64,000 bases of DNA from Sympetrum striolatum. Taxonomy: Eukaryota > Arthropoda > Insecta > Odonata > Libellulidae. The notes below the pieces were generated by a model. That model was not told the DNA's origin. It made no database searches and worked only from the letters and a program-made list of their open reading frames with translations. Numbering within the stretch: position 1 is the stretch's first letter; every line of letters begins with the position of its first letter. The stretch is from contig OX388349.1 of the NCBI GenBank assembly GCA_947579665.1, forward strand, positions 41,611,854-41,675,853, read 5' to 3'. Position numbers and translations under genes: made by a program. Of the stretch, positions 23,496-35,886 are shown piece after piece.

Positions 23496-24740
23496 AGTAT
23501 TTAATAAAAAACATGTCAAGTCAAAGGATGATAATTGGAGCATTGACCTTCCCTTCACACAATGACGTGACGTTATTAAGTCAAATTAGTCGATGTGGTG
23601 TTTTAATTATTTTAATATTTAAACTTTATTCATATTATCAATTAGATAGATAGATAGAATAAGAGAAGCAAATGTGTAACTCTATGAAAATGGAACAATT
23701 AGTTTACCTTAAAATAAAATAATTGTTCAATTTAGTAAGAAATATAAGAGATGAAAATATGTTGCACTGAAATAAGGTAAAATTATTTTTCAGCCGTGCA
23801 AACGTCTTTTTGTCTTAATGAATAAATCATCAAATTTAAATAACTGATAAATGTAAAAAATCAACCCTCTTCATCTTTAGTTATTGTTTCCCGCTTGAAA
23901 ATATCGTTATTTAAATTTAAAATTCCTTTCTAAACAGCAAGACTACACCTTACCTCGTGGAAACTGGATTTCCTATAATCCGTAATAATGTTAAATATGA
24001 CTGGAATCGGCCAATTAGAGTATAATTTCTGTCAGCATTTTCCAGTGCTTTATCTGATTGCTACATATACGAATACTGTAGTACATCAAAGTATTTTGGA
24101 AAATACGTCCGGATTTCTTTTCCTTTGAATCTCCTAAGCTGTTTCTAGTAGCTCCACATCACAAGCTATTAGGTAAAATAATGGCATAAGAAAAATTGAG
24201 TGGGAGCCAAAATGCGAAATGACCTCAGCTGTCGAAGCACTTTTAACAATACTACTACTACTACTACAAGAAAAATTGAAGACCTGTTTCCTAATCAAAA
24301 GACTCACAAACTTACATGTATAAATAAATATCTGAGTAAATCAAAGCAGCTGGCGGAAATAATAATCCTTTATTCTTAATGAGGGAACATTTATACAATT
24401 TAATCTCCAGAAGAAGCCTATGTGGAACTCTATGACAAATAAAATTTAATCACTAAGTAAAATTCCACTTTATTACATTTATTAAAATGATTGTATTCGA
24501 AAAAAAATAGTTCACCATCAAGCCTCATGATGCTCATCATCAATTTTATAACATTTTTTATTTCTGAAATACTTTTTCTAGGAATATATCGTATTCTGTT
24601 TTAAAAGTTAGTGGCTACGCTAACTCTGAATTTTTGATACTTTAACCTTGAAATAGCAGTCATACGAATATGTGCTTCATAGAGCCACAAAAAAATAATA
24701 TCGTGAATAGTCATAATTGCACTCTTCTTCGTACAGGAAT
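23496..24740. other. Non-coding; short microsatellites
   Basis: A short TAGA run (about 23643-23658) and six ACT triplets (about 24250-24267) are the only regular structures. Confidence 0.5.
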
Positions 24741-24800
24741 ATAATAATAATAATAAAAGGACTTTATTTAGGGCGATATTGAGAAAATAAAGCCTCTTCT
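24741..24800 (-). mobile_element. Probable retrotransposon 3' end with (AAT)n tail
   Basis: The plus strand shows ATAATAATAATAATAAAAGG then ACTTTATTTAGGGCGATATT. The same arrangement, AATAATAATAAA followed by a TTT and AGGGTGATA block, occurs at 47303-47345. Two loci sharing a triplet tail plus adjacent unique sequence suggest the 3' terminus of one family inserted in minus orientation. No protein remnant is visible. Confidence 0.35.
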
Positions 24801-25966
24801 TTCATCTAACCCTTCGTCATATAAATGTAAAAAATAGATAAAGTACAAAGAAGATTAGACTTTGTGGTTTCAAAAAACCTAAGCTAAGAGCTTAGGGAAA
24901 AAATTTCCAATTTCCTTTCTGTGAAAAACCAGTGAAACCTGCAGATAGGAAAACTATATTTAGCGATGAAATCAGATTAAATGAGATTAAAAGACAGGAA
25001 AACATACCAATAGTATCATACAAGAACAAAAAGAGCAAACTGTTACATATTTGCATGTAGTAGGTAAAATATATTCTGTCAAAGCCACAAGTCACATTAC
25101 TGTCACAACTATCTATCTATATAACTTTATATTAACATTTTTCGTTGTGAAGGTCTACTTAGTTATTACCGTTACTCAGATACAATCAGTGTTGCCGTAC
25201 TATTTTGTCCATTTTCCGTCTCCTTTACCCTTTGACTGCTACTGCTATTTCAGCGGAAAATTTGGTTTCCTTCTTTCGTATATAAACGAATCATTAGAAT
25301 TCCCCCAAACCGACTCTACCCATTCTTCAAATTTTCTCATTATCTTACCCATTACTTTGAAAATCGGAAAAACCTTATATTTCCTCGAATGTCATCCTTT
25401 CACCAAAGAATGCCTCCCATTAAGATAAACTTCCGCAAAGAATGGAGTGTAGCTATTAAATCGGAAAGAATCGTCTCATTGGTAATGGGCCTTAAGAAAC
25501 TATTTTGATTGGAACGGAGGCTGGGTAGGAAATTGGTCGCATCCCCTTTGTTGGAATTAATTGGGAGAGAGGAAAGGATAGGTGATGGGCCTTTTGCTAA
25601 TTGCTGCTATTTCTTCCTTTTTGGTCCATGATTATTTTTTCACGGAAAAGAGGGCCGTCGGCTGCTGTTTTGCGATATGTTGAGCGAGGCTAGAGTTTTA
25701 CGAAGAAACGTCTTCATAAGGTCCTTCACCGAAATTTTATCATGACTAATTGACGTCTTTGACAGTTGGTGGATATTCAAGTTTGAATTCTTTCGAGCGA
25801 AAGGAACTTTTTTCGGTCGGAAAATTGTCTGGGAACAAATGCTCAAAAATCAAAGCTATCTGGTTTTTTCTTTTGAAAAGTTTTCCTCTTTGATTTATCA
25901 TCGAGTTTATTGTCCCTTTAATTTTCGAGTTTCAGTTTTTCTCTTACGTAGAAATGCCTAATACAT
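24801..25966. other. Non-coding, no recognised feature
   Basis: Includes the 125-codon plus frame 25051-25428, which begins at TTG, is rich in F, Y and I, and has no motif; treated as chance. 25440-25860 is moderately GC-richer. Confidence 0.45.
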
Positions 25967-26201
25967 ACGTGGCCTATTCGATATGCACTTATTATTCTTC
26001 AAGTATGCTATCATTTGAACGATATCTCACAATAGTTCCACGAAGTTGGATAGTGTAATACTTAGCATATTAAGTACACCTACATAACGTCTTGTTTATA
26101 CGTGACACATTCAATATGCACCAATTATGTTACACGTATCCTATAGTTTAAACAATATCTAGCAATGGTTCCATGAAGATGGATCATTGAATACTGAGCA
26201 T
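25967..26201 (+). repeat. Diverged tandem duplication, ~133-bp period
   Basis: 25967-26068 and 26100-26201 align in order: ACGTG, ATTC.ATATGCAC, TATC.TA, AACAATATC or ACGATATC, GTTCCA.GAAG, TGGAT and ATACT.AGCAT. Roughly three quarters identical by eye. A short piece (ATGGTTCCATGAA) also occurs near 31200. Confidence 0.6.
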
Positions 26202-26381
26202 TGTCCTTTTCATTTCAACGTAATTAAACATACTGCCAACTTAAACGTTCACGATCCAGTAGCTTAAGATGTATTCTCCGATTGGTAGAGTTTAAGTAAT
26301 TTTAAAGTTAATCTATTCATATGTATTTGAGTGTGTGGATACCTTGCCATGTGATGTATTTTTTCAGTTAAATGATAAATC

Positions 26382-26382
<1 letters not shown>

Positions 26383-26449
<67 letters not shown>

Positions 26450-26460
26450 TTATTTATTTA
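26383..26460. repeat. (TA)n microsatellite followed by (TTTA)n
   Basis: About 31 uninterrupted TA units (26383-26445) run into TTTATTTATTTATTTA. The frame 26372-26560 is simply translation of this repeat. The TTTA part could be the tail of a minus-strand retrotransposon from which the TA tract expanded, but no element body is recognisable. Confidence 0.95.
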
Positions 26461-28012
26461 TGATATATCTTATATCTTATGTACCTGCATGTATAGTGCA
26501 TCCCTTTTACATTGCCACCTGGCCAGAAAATCAACTTCCAAAGTAAATTTAAATAAATAACAATCAGTGAAAATTTCCAAAGCATTTAAAAATCATAATA
26601 TCATTGAAAAATATAAGCAAATTTTCCTAATGATTGATCATATTATTTTGCGACAGCTACTTGAAAACTTTAGAATGTTCAACAACTTTATAACCATCAC
26701 TGGAGGCATTAAAAGACCGGATGTCACCGGATGATCGCTAACTATCAGCCGTTAACACCAAATTCTTCGCTGAAGCTGATGAAAGTTTCAGATGTTTTCA
26801 AAGCAAATGAATATTCCGTTTTCTATGGCCCACGCTCTCTCAGTAATTAAGACTAATTTCAAATTGGAGAAAACTGTAAAAAAGAAACGCCGTTATTATA
26901 CGCAAAAAAATAATCTGGCCTAGAATGTGAGCTGGGTGAAACTAGCTGGCTTAGAAATTAGTCGAAACTTTTCGTTCTATCTCTTAGTATTCCTTTAATT
27001 AGGCTGTTGACTCAATATTAGCTATTCGTTGGAATTGGTCCGCGGAGTGATTTCTCTGCTGAACCGGATATGTTACAATTTGGTGTGTGATGTCATGAGA
27101 TAGGAAATACGACGTGGGATATTTAGGATGTACCTGATAGAATAAAATGATCTACCCTAATCATAACATAGAAAAATAATATATGCAAATTTATCGCCTA
27201 AAATAATAGTATTTGTTAATTCAACCTATCGAAGTACATTTAGATTGACGGAAGGTCAGGTTACTCTTGCAGGAGATATTAACATTTCTCGGTATATGAA
27301 AAAAATACCTTGAGAAAGCACTTTCATCATATCCTGGGAAAGACTGCTTTCCTCGTCACAGTATAAATATATCTAATTAAGTTAAGGTCCTAGTATTCAC
27401 GATTTATATCCGGATTTATTTAATCCATGCAAAAGGTGATGAAAATTAAACAGTATTTTTAGAAAATTTTTGAGAATATGTAGACAATTCATATTACGAC
27501 GGTATATTTATTGAATTTAATTTTCAAGATCTTTGATATGGTTGAGCAATCTTTCCATGAGTTATGAAAAAACTCGTCATGCTGGTTTGAATAGTATTTT
27601 TTTTAATGTATATTTCACAGTCTCCTCATACGGCTGCAATATTTTTTGTGTTTGCAAGAGTAGCGGGTTTTTATTTGGCTGAAATTACAGAGGCGTAGAG
27701 AAAATGACAAAGAATGGCACGGAAATCAGTTTTTATGAAAGGCTGGACCACATCAAGCACACATCGAGAGCTCCTGGGTTCGAGACTGACTGGGTGTGTC
27801 CACTCAGTCGGATGGCACTCGAAAAACCTCCCGCGGGATCAACCGCTGCTTGCGCGGCGAGCGCTGAGCCGTTGGCGGGAGCGAAGGGGGCGCCACATAT
27901 TAATGAGCTTCGTTTCCTTTCATGTAAATTTACGCTTCCGTAGGGTTTTTGTGGGAACAATTTGAGAGGATGTTTTCCAAATTTTTGATTTATATAGCTC
28001 TTCATTGATATA
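26461..28012. other. Non-coding; GC-richer patch at 27690-27950
   Basis: AT-rich except for 27690-27950, which has overlapping frames on three reading phases and no motif. GGGTTCGAGACT at 27777-27788 resembles a polymerase III B box, but no matching A box or cloverleaf lies upstream. Confidence 0.45.
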
Positions 28013-28064
28013 GTGCATTGATGTGTCTTACATAGACATATCACTACAATAAACATCAATGCAC
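28013..28064. repeat. 12-bp perfect inverted repeat
   Basis: GTGCATTGATGT (28013-28024) and its exact complement (28053-28064) flank 28 bases that include GTCTTACATAGAC, itself self-complementary. Forms a nested hairpin. Confidence 0.6.
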
Positions 28065-31000
28065 GATAGCAATACACAAAACTAGCTCACAGGAGTAATT
28101 AAATATATTATATTTGAATGAATCATGAGATTCAGGGGCTTTAGTTTCCTGTAGTGCAAATAAATTAAAATGCTCCTCGCAGCACAGTAAAAGGATTCAG
28201 GATTATCAAGCAGGTGACAACTTTGATAAAAGTTGGCTTTTCCTAGTTCAATTCCCGATCCCAAGTCCAAATGAAAGAAATTGAAATTACTTCAGCTGTC
28301 GAAGTGTAAACATCACTTATAAACACCACTTGATTATCCTGAGAATCACATAATCTAATTCCGAATAATTTTGGGAAATCAGCAACAAAAATAAATTGAT
28401 GGTTAAAACGTATGGAGTAGCTACGTGAATAAAGCATGCAATCTTTCATTTGTCACAATGTAACCGTAATCAAAGAATTGCGGAAGAACTGGTGCATATG
28501 TTTGTAATGAGGATGATACCACAGTTTCGTTACTATAGAAGGATATTGAGAACGTAATGAATGCAATTTTACCCAGCAGTGGTTAAATTCCGCTAAATTC
28601 TCTATAGTATAAAATTCGTATTCGTATAAAATGCATTATGCGTATTTATTCACAATGAAAGGTGTAGAATTTTCTCTTCAGTTAGCATTTAATTTTCACG
28701 AAAGTAGTTAATCTAAGTCTAAATCACGAGAGAGAATTTTTTACATTGCAAATATGATTTGTCTCAGAAAAAAAGCTGGAAAGATTGAGGCATGAAATCG
28801 CTGAAAATGCATTTCGTCTCAGACGTCATACCTCATACTTAATTTCTCGTGAACAAATTTTAGGATGATTCAAATATTATTTATAAATTATTATCACATC
28901 TGAGACTAATCCCCGGATCAAATCTGCTTAATTTCTGGAACGGGAGGAGAAAATAAAAATCCGTTCACGGTTAATTTCTGAGGTAAAGTGTGCGTATAAA
29001 GACGCCCTTAGAATTCACCTGTACCTCTCTTCAAGGAACCCAGTTTTCTCCAAAAGGAAAAAAGCGGAGATTCAGGAAGCTGTGGATATATCCATCGACG
29101 AGACGGTCCCCTCGAGGTTAAAATCGTAATATTTCAAGGTTACCGGAGCGCCCTTCTTGGGATTTTTTCAATTCTGTCCATCCAGTCCGTGTAAATGCAC
29201 CACAATCAGCCAGAAAAAAGAAATCGGTTAACGATCGCGTTACTGTTTAATCCCCTTTCCATAATGCGTGGGCCTTCCTCCTTTCCAAGGCGCACTTGCG
29301 GTGCGAAAAGAGGATTTACATTTTTATTGGAGTCATTACGACGAGGTATGTCGAATCGATTCGTGAAGGGGTCACTTTTTGAAAAAAGCGTGACGGATTT
29401 ATAGGTCTGAGGACTCCTTTTTCTCAGTACCAATTTTGTGAATGTTTGATGCACAGTTTTATTGCGATTACTCGAGATATTATTTTTTAATTTGGAGAAT
29501 TGAATGGTCATATTCTCGGGAATAAGGAAGCGATTAGGGTGCTAAAAGTTCCTCCTATTATTAATTTTTAATCAATATGCATTAATATCTTACTATATAA
29601 GCCGGTGTTTCTTGAGTTTTGCTTATTCCATTTCAAATTACTACCTTAAAATGAAAGCAATTGTCCTCAACATATACTAGAACATTCGGAAAAAATCTTT
29701 CACTCGTCCAAAAAAAAAGCTTACAATTATTTTTTTATAAATATATATTAATAAATAGTACATGTAGTTAAGTTTAAATCGTACCAGCCATTTTCTATAA
29801 AAATATTTCGCCATTATTATTACCACATCATAAAATGTCACTCCTATTATATCAAATAAGTATCAAATAGTCATACTCGTAAGTTATTGGATATACTTAA
29901 TTATTACCAGAGTGAATGAGCATGAGTGATTTGTATTCAAAGAAGTGATAATATATTGTCGTAATACCGAATTCCATTTACAGTGAAATGATATACCATT
30001 GCATACCACTGATTATTTATCACTAAATATCATCTTTTCTCCGGAGCTTACAACTTTAACGAATGAGGTAAAAAATAATGCTATTTCTTAGCAAAAATAC
30101 TTCTGGCCTACAATAAATTCCGTGGTATAGTCGACGGCAGATTTAATGAGGACCCTTCACTCGTGTTTATAACAGTTGGAAATCCTAAATTTGGATGACC
30201 TCCGGCATTCCAGGGAATGTAGAGCCTAAGTCTGCCCAAGTTATGATGACCTTGCATTGCGAATTGTGGATAGTGCTAAAGTGAAAATCGTAATCGTATT
30301 TCGAAATACTAAGTTCGTCAATTTACAAAGAAAAATGCAGGTTCACTCTATCGATTTTTAAACTAATGATATAGCGATTCTCTACATGCCGTTTGATTTC
30401 TGTTAGGACAACCTCTCTCATTCCATTACAAGAGGGATACACCAGCATAATCAGTTAATGACCTCGTCTTCATGTGACCATACTTCATCCATTGACGCTG
30501 CAACCAAGAGAGCGCGCACACAGGGCAATGTTTACATCATTGTCGCACTGAAACAATGAGCGATTGTGAATGTGGACTCCATGCTCGCGAACGCCGTCCG
30601 CTAAATTGGTTTCGACCGTCTCATCGTTACCCACGCGATCCCCCCTGGAATCCGTAATTCGGTGAATTTTCCTCGTCTTTCGTTCCGCATTTTAGCTCAT
30701 CCCTTGTTTCACCATTCCCCCCACCGAAACAATTTTCCGTGAAGGCATTTTGCACGGTTAGGGAATGAAACATAAGAACATCGGTTTAATGGATGCGTTT
30801 CCGTACGTGACCGTTGCAATTTCGACGGCTTCCCCCCGAAGTAAAAAGGCCGGTCGGCTTTTGTTTCTTCCGGCGGAGCGCTATCCACCGCCCGGGGATG
30901 AATTTTTCGGAACGGTAATTTATTTTCATTCCGCCCAGATTTCCCCGAGTTCAAAGAGATTTTTCCGTAATTGATTGTCTGACTTGAAATAAGAGAGCCG

Positions 31001-31406
31001 GGATTGCTGGACTTGTTATCACGGTGCTTAAATGAAGCGGTTAGGGAAATTGGGAGCGGCCTGCGGACGCGTAATGCGATGTACGGCGATGTGGCGGTAT
31101 CGTACGCTCATTGAATAATCAACAAGATGAGCTGGATTGGAGTATTTTTGGCACAAGGGAGGAGCGAGCATAGGAGATCCGACATAATATATCTTACAAA
31201 TGGTTCCATGAAAACTGAGCGCGTGACAACTGAGAGCTACGACAACTTATCGCCTTTCGTTTTCAGGAAGCATTGATTGAAGGACAGTACGCACAATAAT
31301 ATGAAATGTAGGAATTTGTGGGGACAATAGAGCGGTAGTCAGTTTACCGAATACTGATTAAACTAGATTAGATACTTAAATCACTAAATGTTTTTACTAC
31401 GCATTC
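28065..31406. other. Non-coding; GC-richer patches at 28970-29420 and 30560-31160
   Basis: The two patches carry CpG-rich sequence with opposing short frames but no domain. The rest, including 29560-30560, is AT-rich with no repeats or genes recognised. Confidence 0.45.
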
Positions 31407-31862
31407 TTAAGGCGGGTTTACACCGCATGTTGCAGATATTTGTATGCAACTTTTTTTGTCGACGTCATTTGTCTACAACATTTTGTTTCAGACAAAATAC
31501 TAATGCGCTCTATTTTTCTGCGACTTTTGTGGACGACAAAAGCTCCACTTTCACGAACTACTGAGGCGGTAAGTAGCAGCCACGTGGTTGTGATGAGTGG
31601 AGGGGGTAGGGGCGAAAACAGCCACATAGTTCAGATTGGTTCTGATGGACGAGGGGGGGTAGCGTGGAAATGTCTGCATCACCGAATGGGCGCTGCAACT
31701 TTTGTAGACGACAAATGTGTCTGCAAACAAAATTTCGGTTGCAGACTAGAAAAATCTGTCGTCGACACGAGGTGTTGACGACAAAATAAGTGCTGTTTTG
31801 TGAAATTTCGTCGACATCTGTCGTCAACACGTGTCGTCAACTCCGGTGTAAACCCGGCTTTA
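31407..31862. mobile_element. PIF/Harbinger-like MITE, 450 bp
   Basis: The element 31410-31859 has inverted termini: left AGGCGGGTTTACACCG, right (complemented) AGCCGGGTTTACACCGG, one mismatch in the outer 15 bases. It is flanked on both sides by TTA (31407-31409 and 31860-31862); a 3-bp TTA/TAA duplication is typical of PIF/Harbinger. Inside, a block of the form TGCRACTTTTGTRGACGACA recurs at 31519-31542 and 31694-31717, with a looser third version at 31444-31475. TCGTCAAC/GTTGACGA words cluster near the right end. No transposase is encoded; overlapping frames of 69-112 codons are by-products. Superfamily call rests on target size alone and could be wrong. Confidence 0.75.
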
Positions 31863-32152
31863 TAGATTAGTTTTGAGCAGGAATCTTATCTACCCAACCC
31901 AACCAGGGCTCCAAATTTCGAATCAAAATTTCGTTCCTTCAATCCTTCCCGAAAACGAGACGCGGTCAGTTGTCGGGCCACGCTTAGAAATATGTTCCGG
32001 TATCAAAACCACAATTAGAGTAATTTTGAGTGGATGTATAAAAACTCCATTTGGAGCAGTGACGTCGTAATACTGTATCTAACCGTATACAATTTCAAAT
32101 AATAGTGAGAGCTTTAATTCTCAGCTGGCCAAGTCTACTAAATAAAGTAATC

Positions 32153-32340
32153 AGCCTTGGCGGCCGAGTGGATAGCGAGGCATCTAAGCTATCACTCCTA
32201 ACCCAAGGTCCCGGCTGATCGGATTTTTCCGATTAGGGAATGGTTGTGTGTTCGTTGTTACTGTTGCCTCGGTGAAGCACCTCCTGATAAGTTCATCAGA
32301 GCTTAGGAGGACTTCACCGGTGAAGAGCAACAGTAGCTAA
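32153..32340 (+). mobile_element. SINE-like repeat S1, copy b, with tRNA-like head
   Basis: The head CTTGGCGGCCGAGTGGATAG resembles a tRNA D-arm/A box (GGC..AGTGGATAGCG), followed by AAGGTCCCGGCTGATCGG in the T-arm position and then the family stretch CGGATTTTTCCGATTAGGGA shared with copies at 14571 and 48594. The downstream body departs from the other two copies and forms a long imperfect hairpin (32259-32335). The most complete head of the three copies. A real tRNA gene is unlikely because the acceptor stem and B box are not intact. Confidence 0.6.
32259..32335. repeat. Imperfect hairpin inside S1 copy b
   Basis: TACTGTTGC at the left pairs with GCAACAGTA at the right; inside it CGGTGAAGCACCTCCT pairs imperfectly with AGGAGGACTTCACCG. 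The loop is around TTCATCAGAG. The arms are about 30 bases with bulges. Confidence 0.6.
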
Positions 32341-32657
32341 GTATGAAAAAATAATAGTATTAAGTATCTCTACCGAGAAGAATTTTGGTTGATTTTTGTA
32401 TACTTCCTAAAAAATTATTTTGAATTACAATAAAATTTATTTTCCTGTTTTCAATTCAACAACTATCACCTCTCTTTCCCTTTTTGCTCTCGTGTAGTGT
32501 GAAACATATACACAAGTTTTCGTATTAATTAATGTTTTATTCGATCGCTTTCATTTTGAAAACTGATTAAGTTCTCGGTTTCAAAAATTAATTTTATACC
32601 GCACAATTTGTTGGAAGACAGTTTGGGTATTACAATTTAGATGAATATGAATGCAAA

Positions 32658-32859
32658 GAATCTAAGAAAGAATTGTACTTTCACCACAAATTTCATTTTT
32701 TATAAAAAACAGACGATTGATCAATCGTCGAAACATGTCTTGTTACTGTTTTTTGTAAAAAATAAAATTTGTGGTAAAAGTACAATTCTTTCATAGATTC
32801 ATTTCATTATGGATTACCACAACATCTCGCCTGATTCTGTGAAGAATATGAATGTATAA
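32658..32859 (+). mobile_element. 55-bp inverted repeat in a probable Penelope-like element 3' region
   Basis: Arms 32658-32712 and 32746-32800 are complementary over 55 bases with four mismatches and no indels. The 33-base spacer plus the last arm base contains the perfect 18-bp palindrome GACGATTGATCAATCGTC (32712-32729), followed by GTCGAAACATGTC. Outside the right arm a short open stretch, MDYHNISPDSVKNM then two codons and a stop (32809-32859), could be a remnant reading frame. The palindrome followed by CGTCGAAAC resembles 3' regions of Penelope-like elements as I recall them; no RT or GIY-YIG sequence is present here, so the family call is tentative. Confidence 0.5.
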
Positions 32860-35270
32860 AAAATAACTATTCCTTCCTTTTACTAATTATTATATATATT
32901 CACGAGGTTGACTTACAATCTGAAATTTACTTGATTCACATTTTGCCTTACTATGCCTCCTGTATATAGTTCATAATCGCCTTTGATATTTAAAAAAATA
33001 CTATACCTCTAATACCAAATTTGTAATGACTATGATATTTCAGAAATGTCAATAAAAATTTGAAATTAACTTTGTAATAACTTTCTGATAATTCAGATTA
33101 CTTTGGAAACAAAATTGCTTCCATTTTAAGTGCCCCTAATAACTATCTGTTTTAGAGAGTAACACAATATACATCTTTGTACATTCATACATAATAAGCA
33201 GATGAATATTGGACTCGAATCCTATGAATGAAGTGTAAAATGAAATAATTATGGTTTCGGAATCATTCTAACTCTTACTAGAGACAGAGTTTTGAGAATC
33301 AGATCTAAAGAAACCTTAAATTTGATTGAAAATTTATTCCCAGCATTCTTCGATAAATTATTAATCATACGTGTTCCCGAGACAGTTTCACTTCTACTAA
33401 ACCTTGAGAAGGGAGTAGACATTGGGTGTAATAGCGTAAATTTTGATTTTGAAGGTCTATCTTCAATTAGAAAACACGAAAATCACCAAATGTTCGTATA
33501 CCACTCGTAAATACAATTCAATATTTTGCAACCGTAACTCCTAGACTTCTGCATAATAGCGTCAAGGTTTTCGTTTACAAGGGAAATACCAGGTTTGTGG
33601 GAAACAGATGCAAATGAAACTTTCAGGGCACATTCTCAGCTTAAAAATAGTGGACACTTATCCGACCGTTCAATTCAATGAGCTTTTGTTATGAAAAATT
33701 AGCTACTGAATGTCAGAGTTAGGCAATCCTGCCTTACGCATGCATTACCATGCAGATGTCGAGATTTTCCACTTAGGAAATTAAGTTTCTATCATTTTTT
33801 GCCGACTACTTGCCTTTTTGCGATTGAAATTCATCTTCTTTACCTTCCTAGCATTCTTTGCCTTTTAGTTAGCATTGTTAGATTAAAAATGAAGCTATGC
33901 AAATTACATTAAGAGCGCAAGCAGCTCCTTAAAATTATATTTTACCGAATTGATTAATTGCAATATACGCAAGATTCTGCGAGATAATTCGTAAATCGGA
34001 TTTTTAATCTTGAATAATTAATAATATTAATATCGGAGTTAATTAGATTTAATAGACTGCTCATAGAACCTTCATTGTTTTTTTTTCTTTTAGCATGACA
34101 AGTAGCCACCTTGTTAAGGAATTTTGGCATAACTTAATACCCCACCTAGTTGGCATAGCTGATATAATTGAGCTAGAATCGATTCGGACTGCATCTCAAT
34201 GAAGTGGTCTCAAATCTCTAGAACCACCTTCGACGCATTTTTAGACACTCGATGAAATGTAATGAATATCAAATTTCAATTTCCCACCGAAGATTTATGG
34301 CTAGACGGATAGCTGTAAAAGGCCCGTCCTATTAACACGGATAAACTATACGAATCTCTATGTATAAGTTAAATGGTTTATGCAAATCCTTCTTAAAAGG
34401 TGTCTAAAAGGTGGGATCCGAGTGTTTCCCTTCGACCTCAATCAAGTACGGAAGGAGCGGGGTATTCTAGATCCTCGTTGAATATTCATTTTGGACGCCT
34501 TTCTCCGGACCTGTTATTAACAAAGTCATTATAAATAGCTGCGTCTCACCCAATCTATTAAATTATCCTAACGATCGAGGAGCCAAAAGCAAGAAAGTAT
34601 TCCTAGTGTCTCGCCTGTTATGCTTGTTTCTGCTTTTATGGATCATTAATGAACTTCACATTTTCTTCAATCGGACCATTGATTTTCACAACGGTGAAAA
34701 ATAAATTATATACAAGTGAGAAATCTTGATTTTCTCTTGTTTTCGGTGATTTTTTTGTAAATATATAGCCGATAATTTCAGCCCGTCTATATTTAGAGGA
34801 CAATGAAAGCTATACGCAGCGTAAAATAAATTAATTCAATATTAAATCGATTAATTTTTTGAAAGAATATAAATAGTATCACGTATGCGCGCAGAACACT
34901 GGAAGATAATGATGTTGATCCTTTTGCACATTAAATTAAATGGCTAATTAACCTTTAAGCAGGTTTTGTATCCTCACTTAACTTCAATTGACATTAAATG
35001 GCATAGCATTCACGAATAATGGAGTAGCATCGTCATCTATAATGAAAGTAAAGTGAAAGGAATATCCCATACTGTGTGAGACGTAAGTGCACTAATATAA
35101 TTATATTAATGGAGAAGAATAAAAACCTTCTGCAGTTGAAAAGGATTCTCGATTCGTTATATGTGTTATAATTATGTAATATCACATAGAATCTGAGATT
35201 AAAATTTTAATTTTTAATGTCTGAAATAAATGTTGGATTTTTTCTTGATGTATTTAACTGCTATGATTAG
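32860..35270. other. Non-coding, no recognised feature
   Basis: AT-rich with a slightly GC-richer patch at 34310-34620. The 72-codon frame at 33292-33510 has no motif and low support. Confidence 0.45.
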
Positions 35271-35520
35271 GATATGGCTATGTTGGTAGTGCGTCCAACT
35301 TTAAGTTAGTAGATGTAGGTGGACCTGGATTCGGTTTCAAAGGGAGTCAAATGAATCCAATAAAGTATGGCGACGCGATGAGTGCCATACTTGCCAAGCC
35401 AAGCTATAAAATTGGTACCAAAATCTTCACCGTAGATCTCAGCCAGTGGCTAAAGATAATTATGGTATTATCACTCCTATTACCACATTTCTTCTAATAG
35501 CAGGAAAAATCTTATACTGT
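35271..35520 (+). mobile_element. SINE-like repeat S2, with tRNA-like head
   Basis: TGGCTATGTTGGTAGTGCG (35275-35293) resembles an A box, and about 30 bases later CCTGGATTCGGTTTC resembles a B box. The body continues with GGCGACGCGATGAGTGCCAT and ends in CAGCCAGTGGCTAAAGATAA and an AT-rich tail. The 3' part recurs at 35887-35960. tRNA-derived SINE is the best reading; it is decayed. Confidence 0.5.
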
Positions 35521-35886
35521 TAACCCCTAGTAAGTTGCGTCATAAAAGTTCCTTAATTAATTGCAAAATTTTCTCAGGATTTGAGAGGATTATAATCCAA
35601 TAAATGGTAAATCAATTGGTTTAATTTATAACTGATTATAAATTATATTTTGACCAAACCAATATAGTTTCTTCAACCTATTATCTTTCTTAAATAGTTA
35701 TGAAATAAGCGTTTAAACATGTACCGCGTGTATGTATATGTATTTATTAAAAAATGTTTCCGATTAAAACTTTACCCGGGAGTTTTACACTTTCAGAGTA
35801 TGTAGAAAATGGTTCATAGTTTTGATCATATACAGCAGCATTACGCTATATCTTAGCAACCATCGGTTGGAAAAAATAAAAATACC

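Noticed and set aside
25051..25428. 125-codon plus-strand open frame
   Set aside because: Starts at TTG, low-complexity F/Y/I-rich product, no motif, no splice or repeat context supporting coding.
26372..26560. 62-codon open frame
   Set aside because: Translation of the (TA)n microsatellite (alternating I and Y).
27777..27788. B-box-like GGGTTCGAGACT
   Set aside because: No A box at the proper distance and no cloverleaf; not called as a tRNA or SINE.
31440..31830. Open frames of 112 and 90 codons on opposite strands
   Set aside because: Both lie within the Harbinger-like MITE and arise from its internal repeats.
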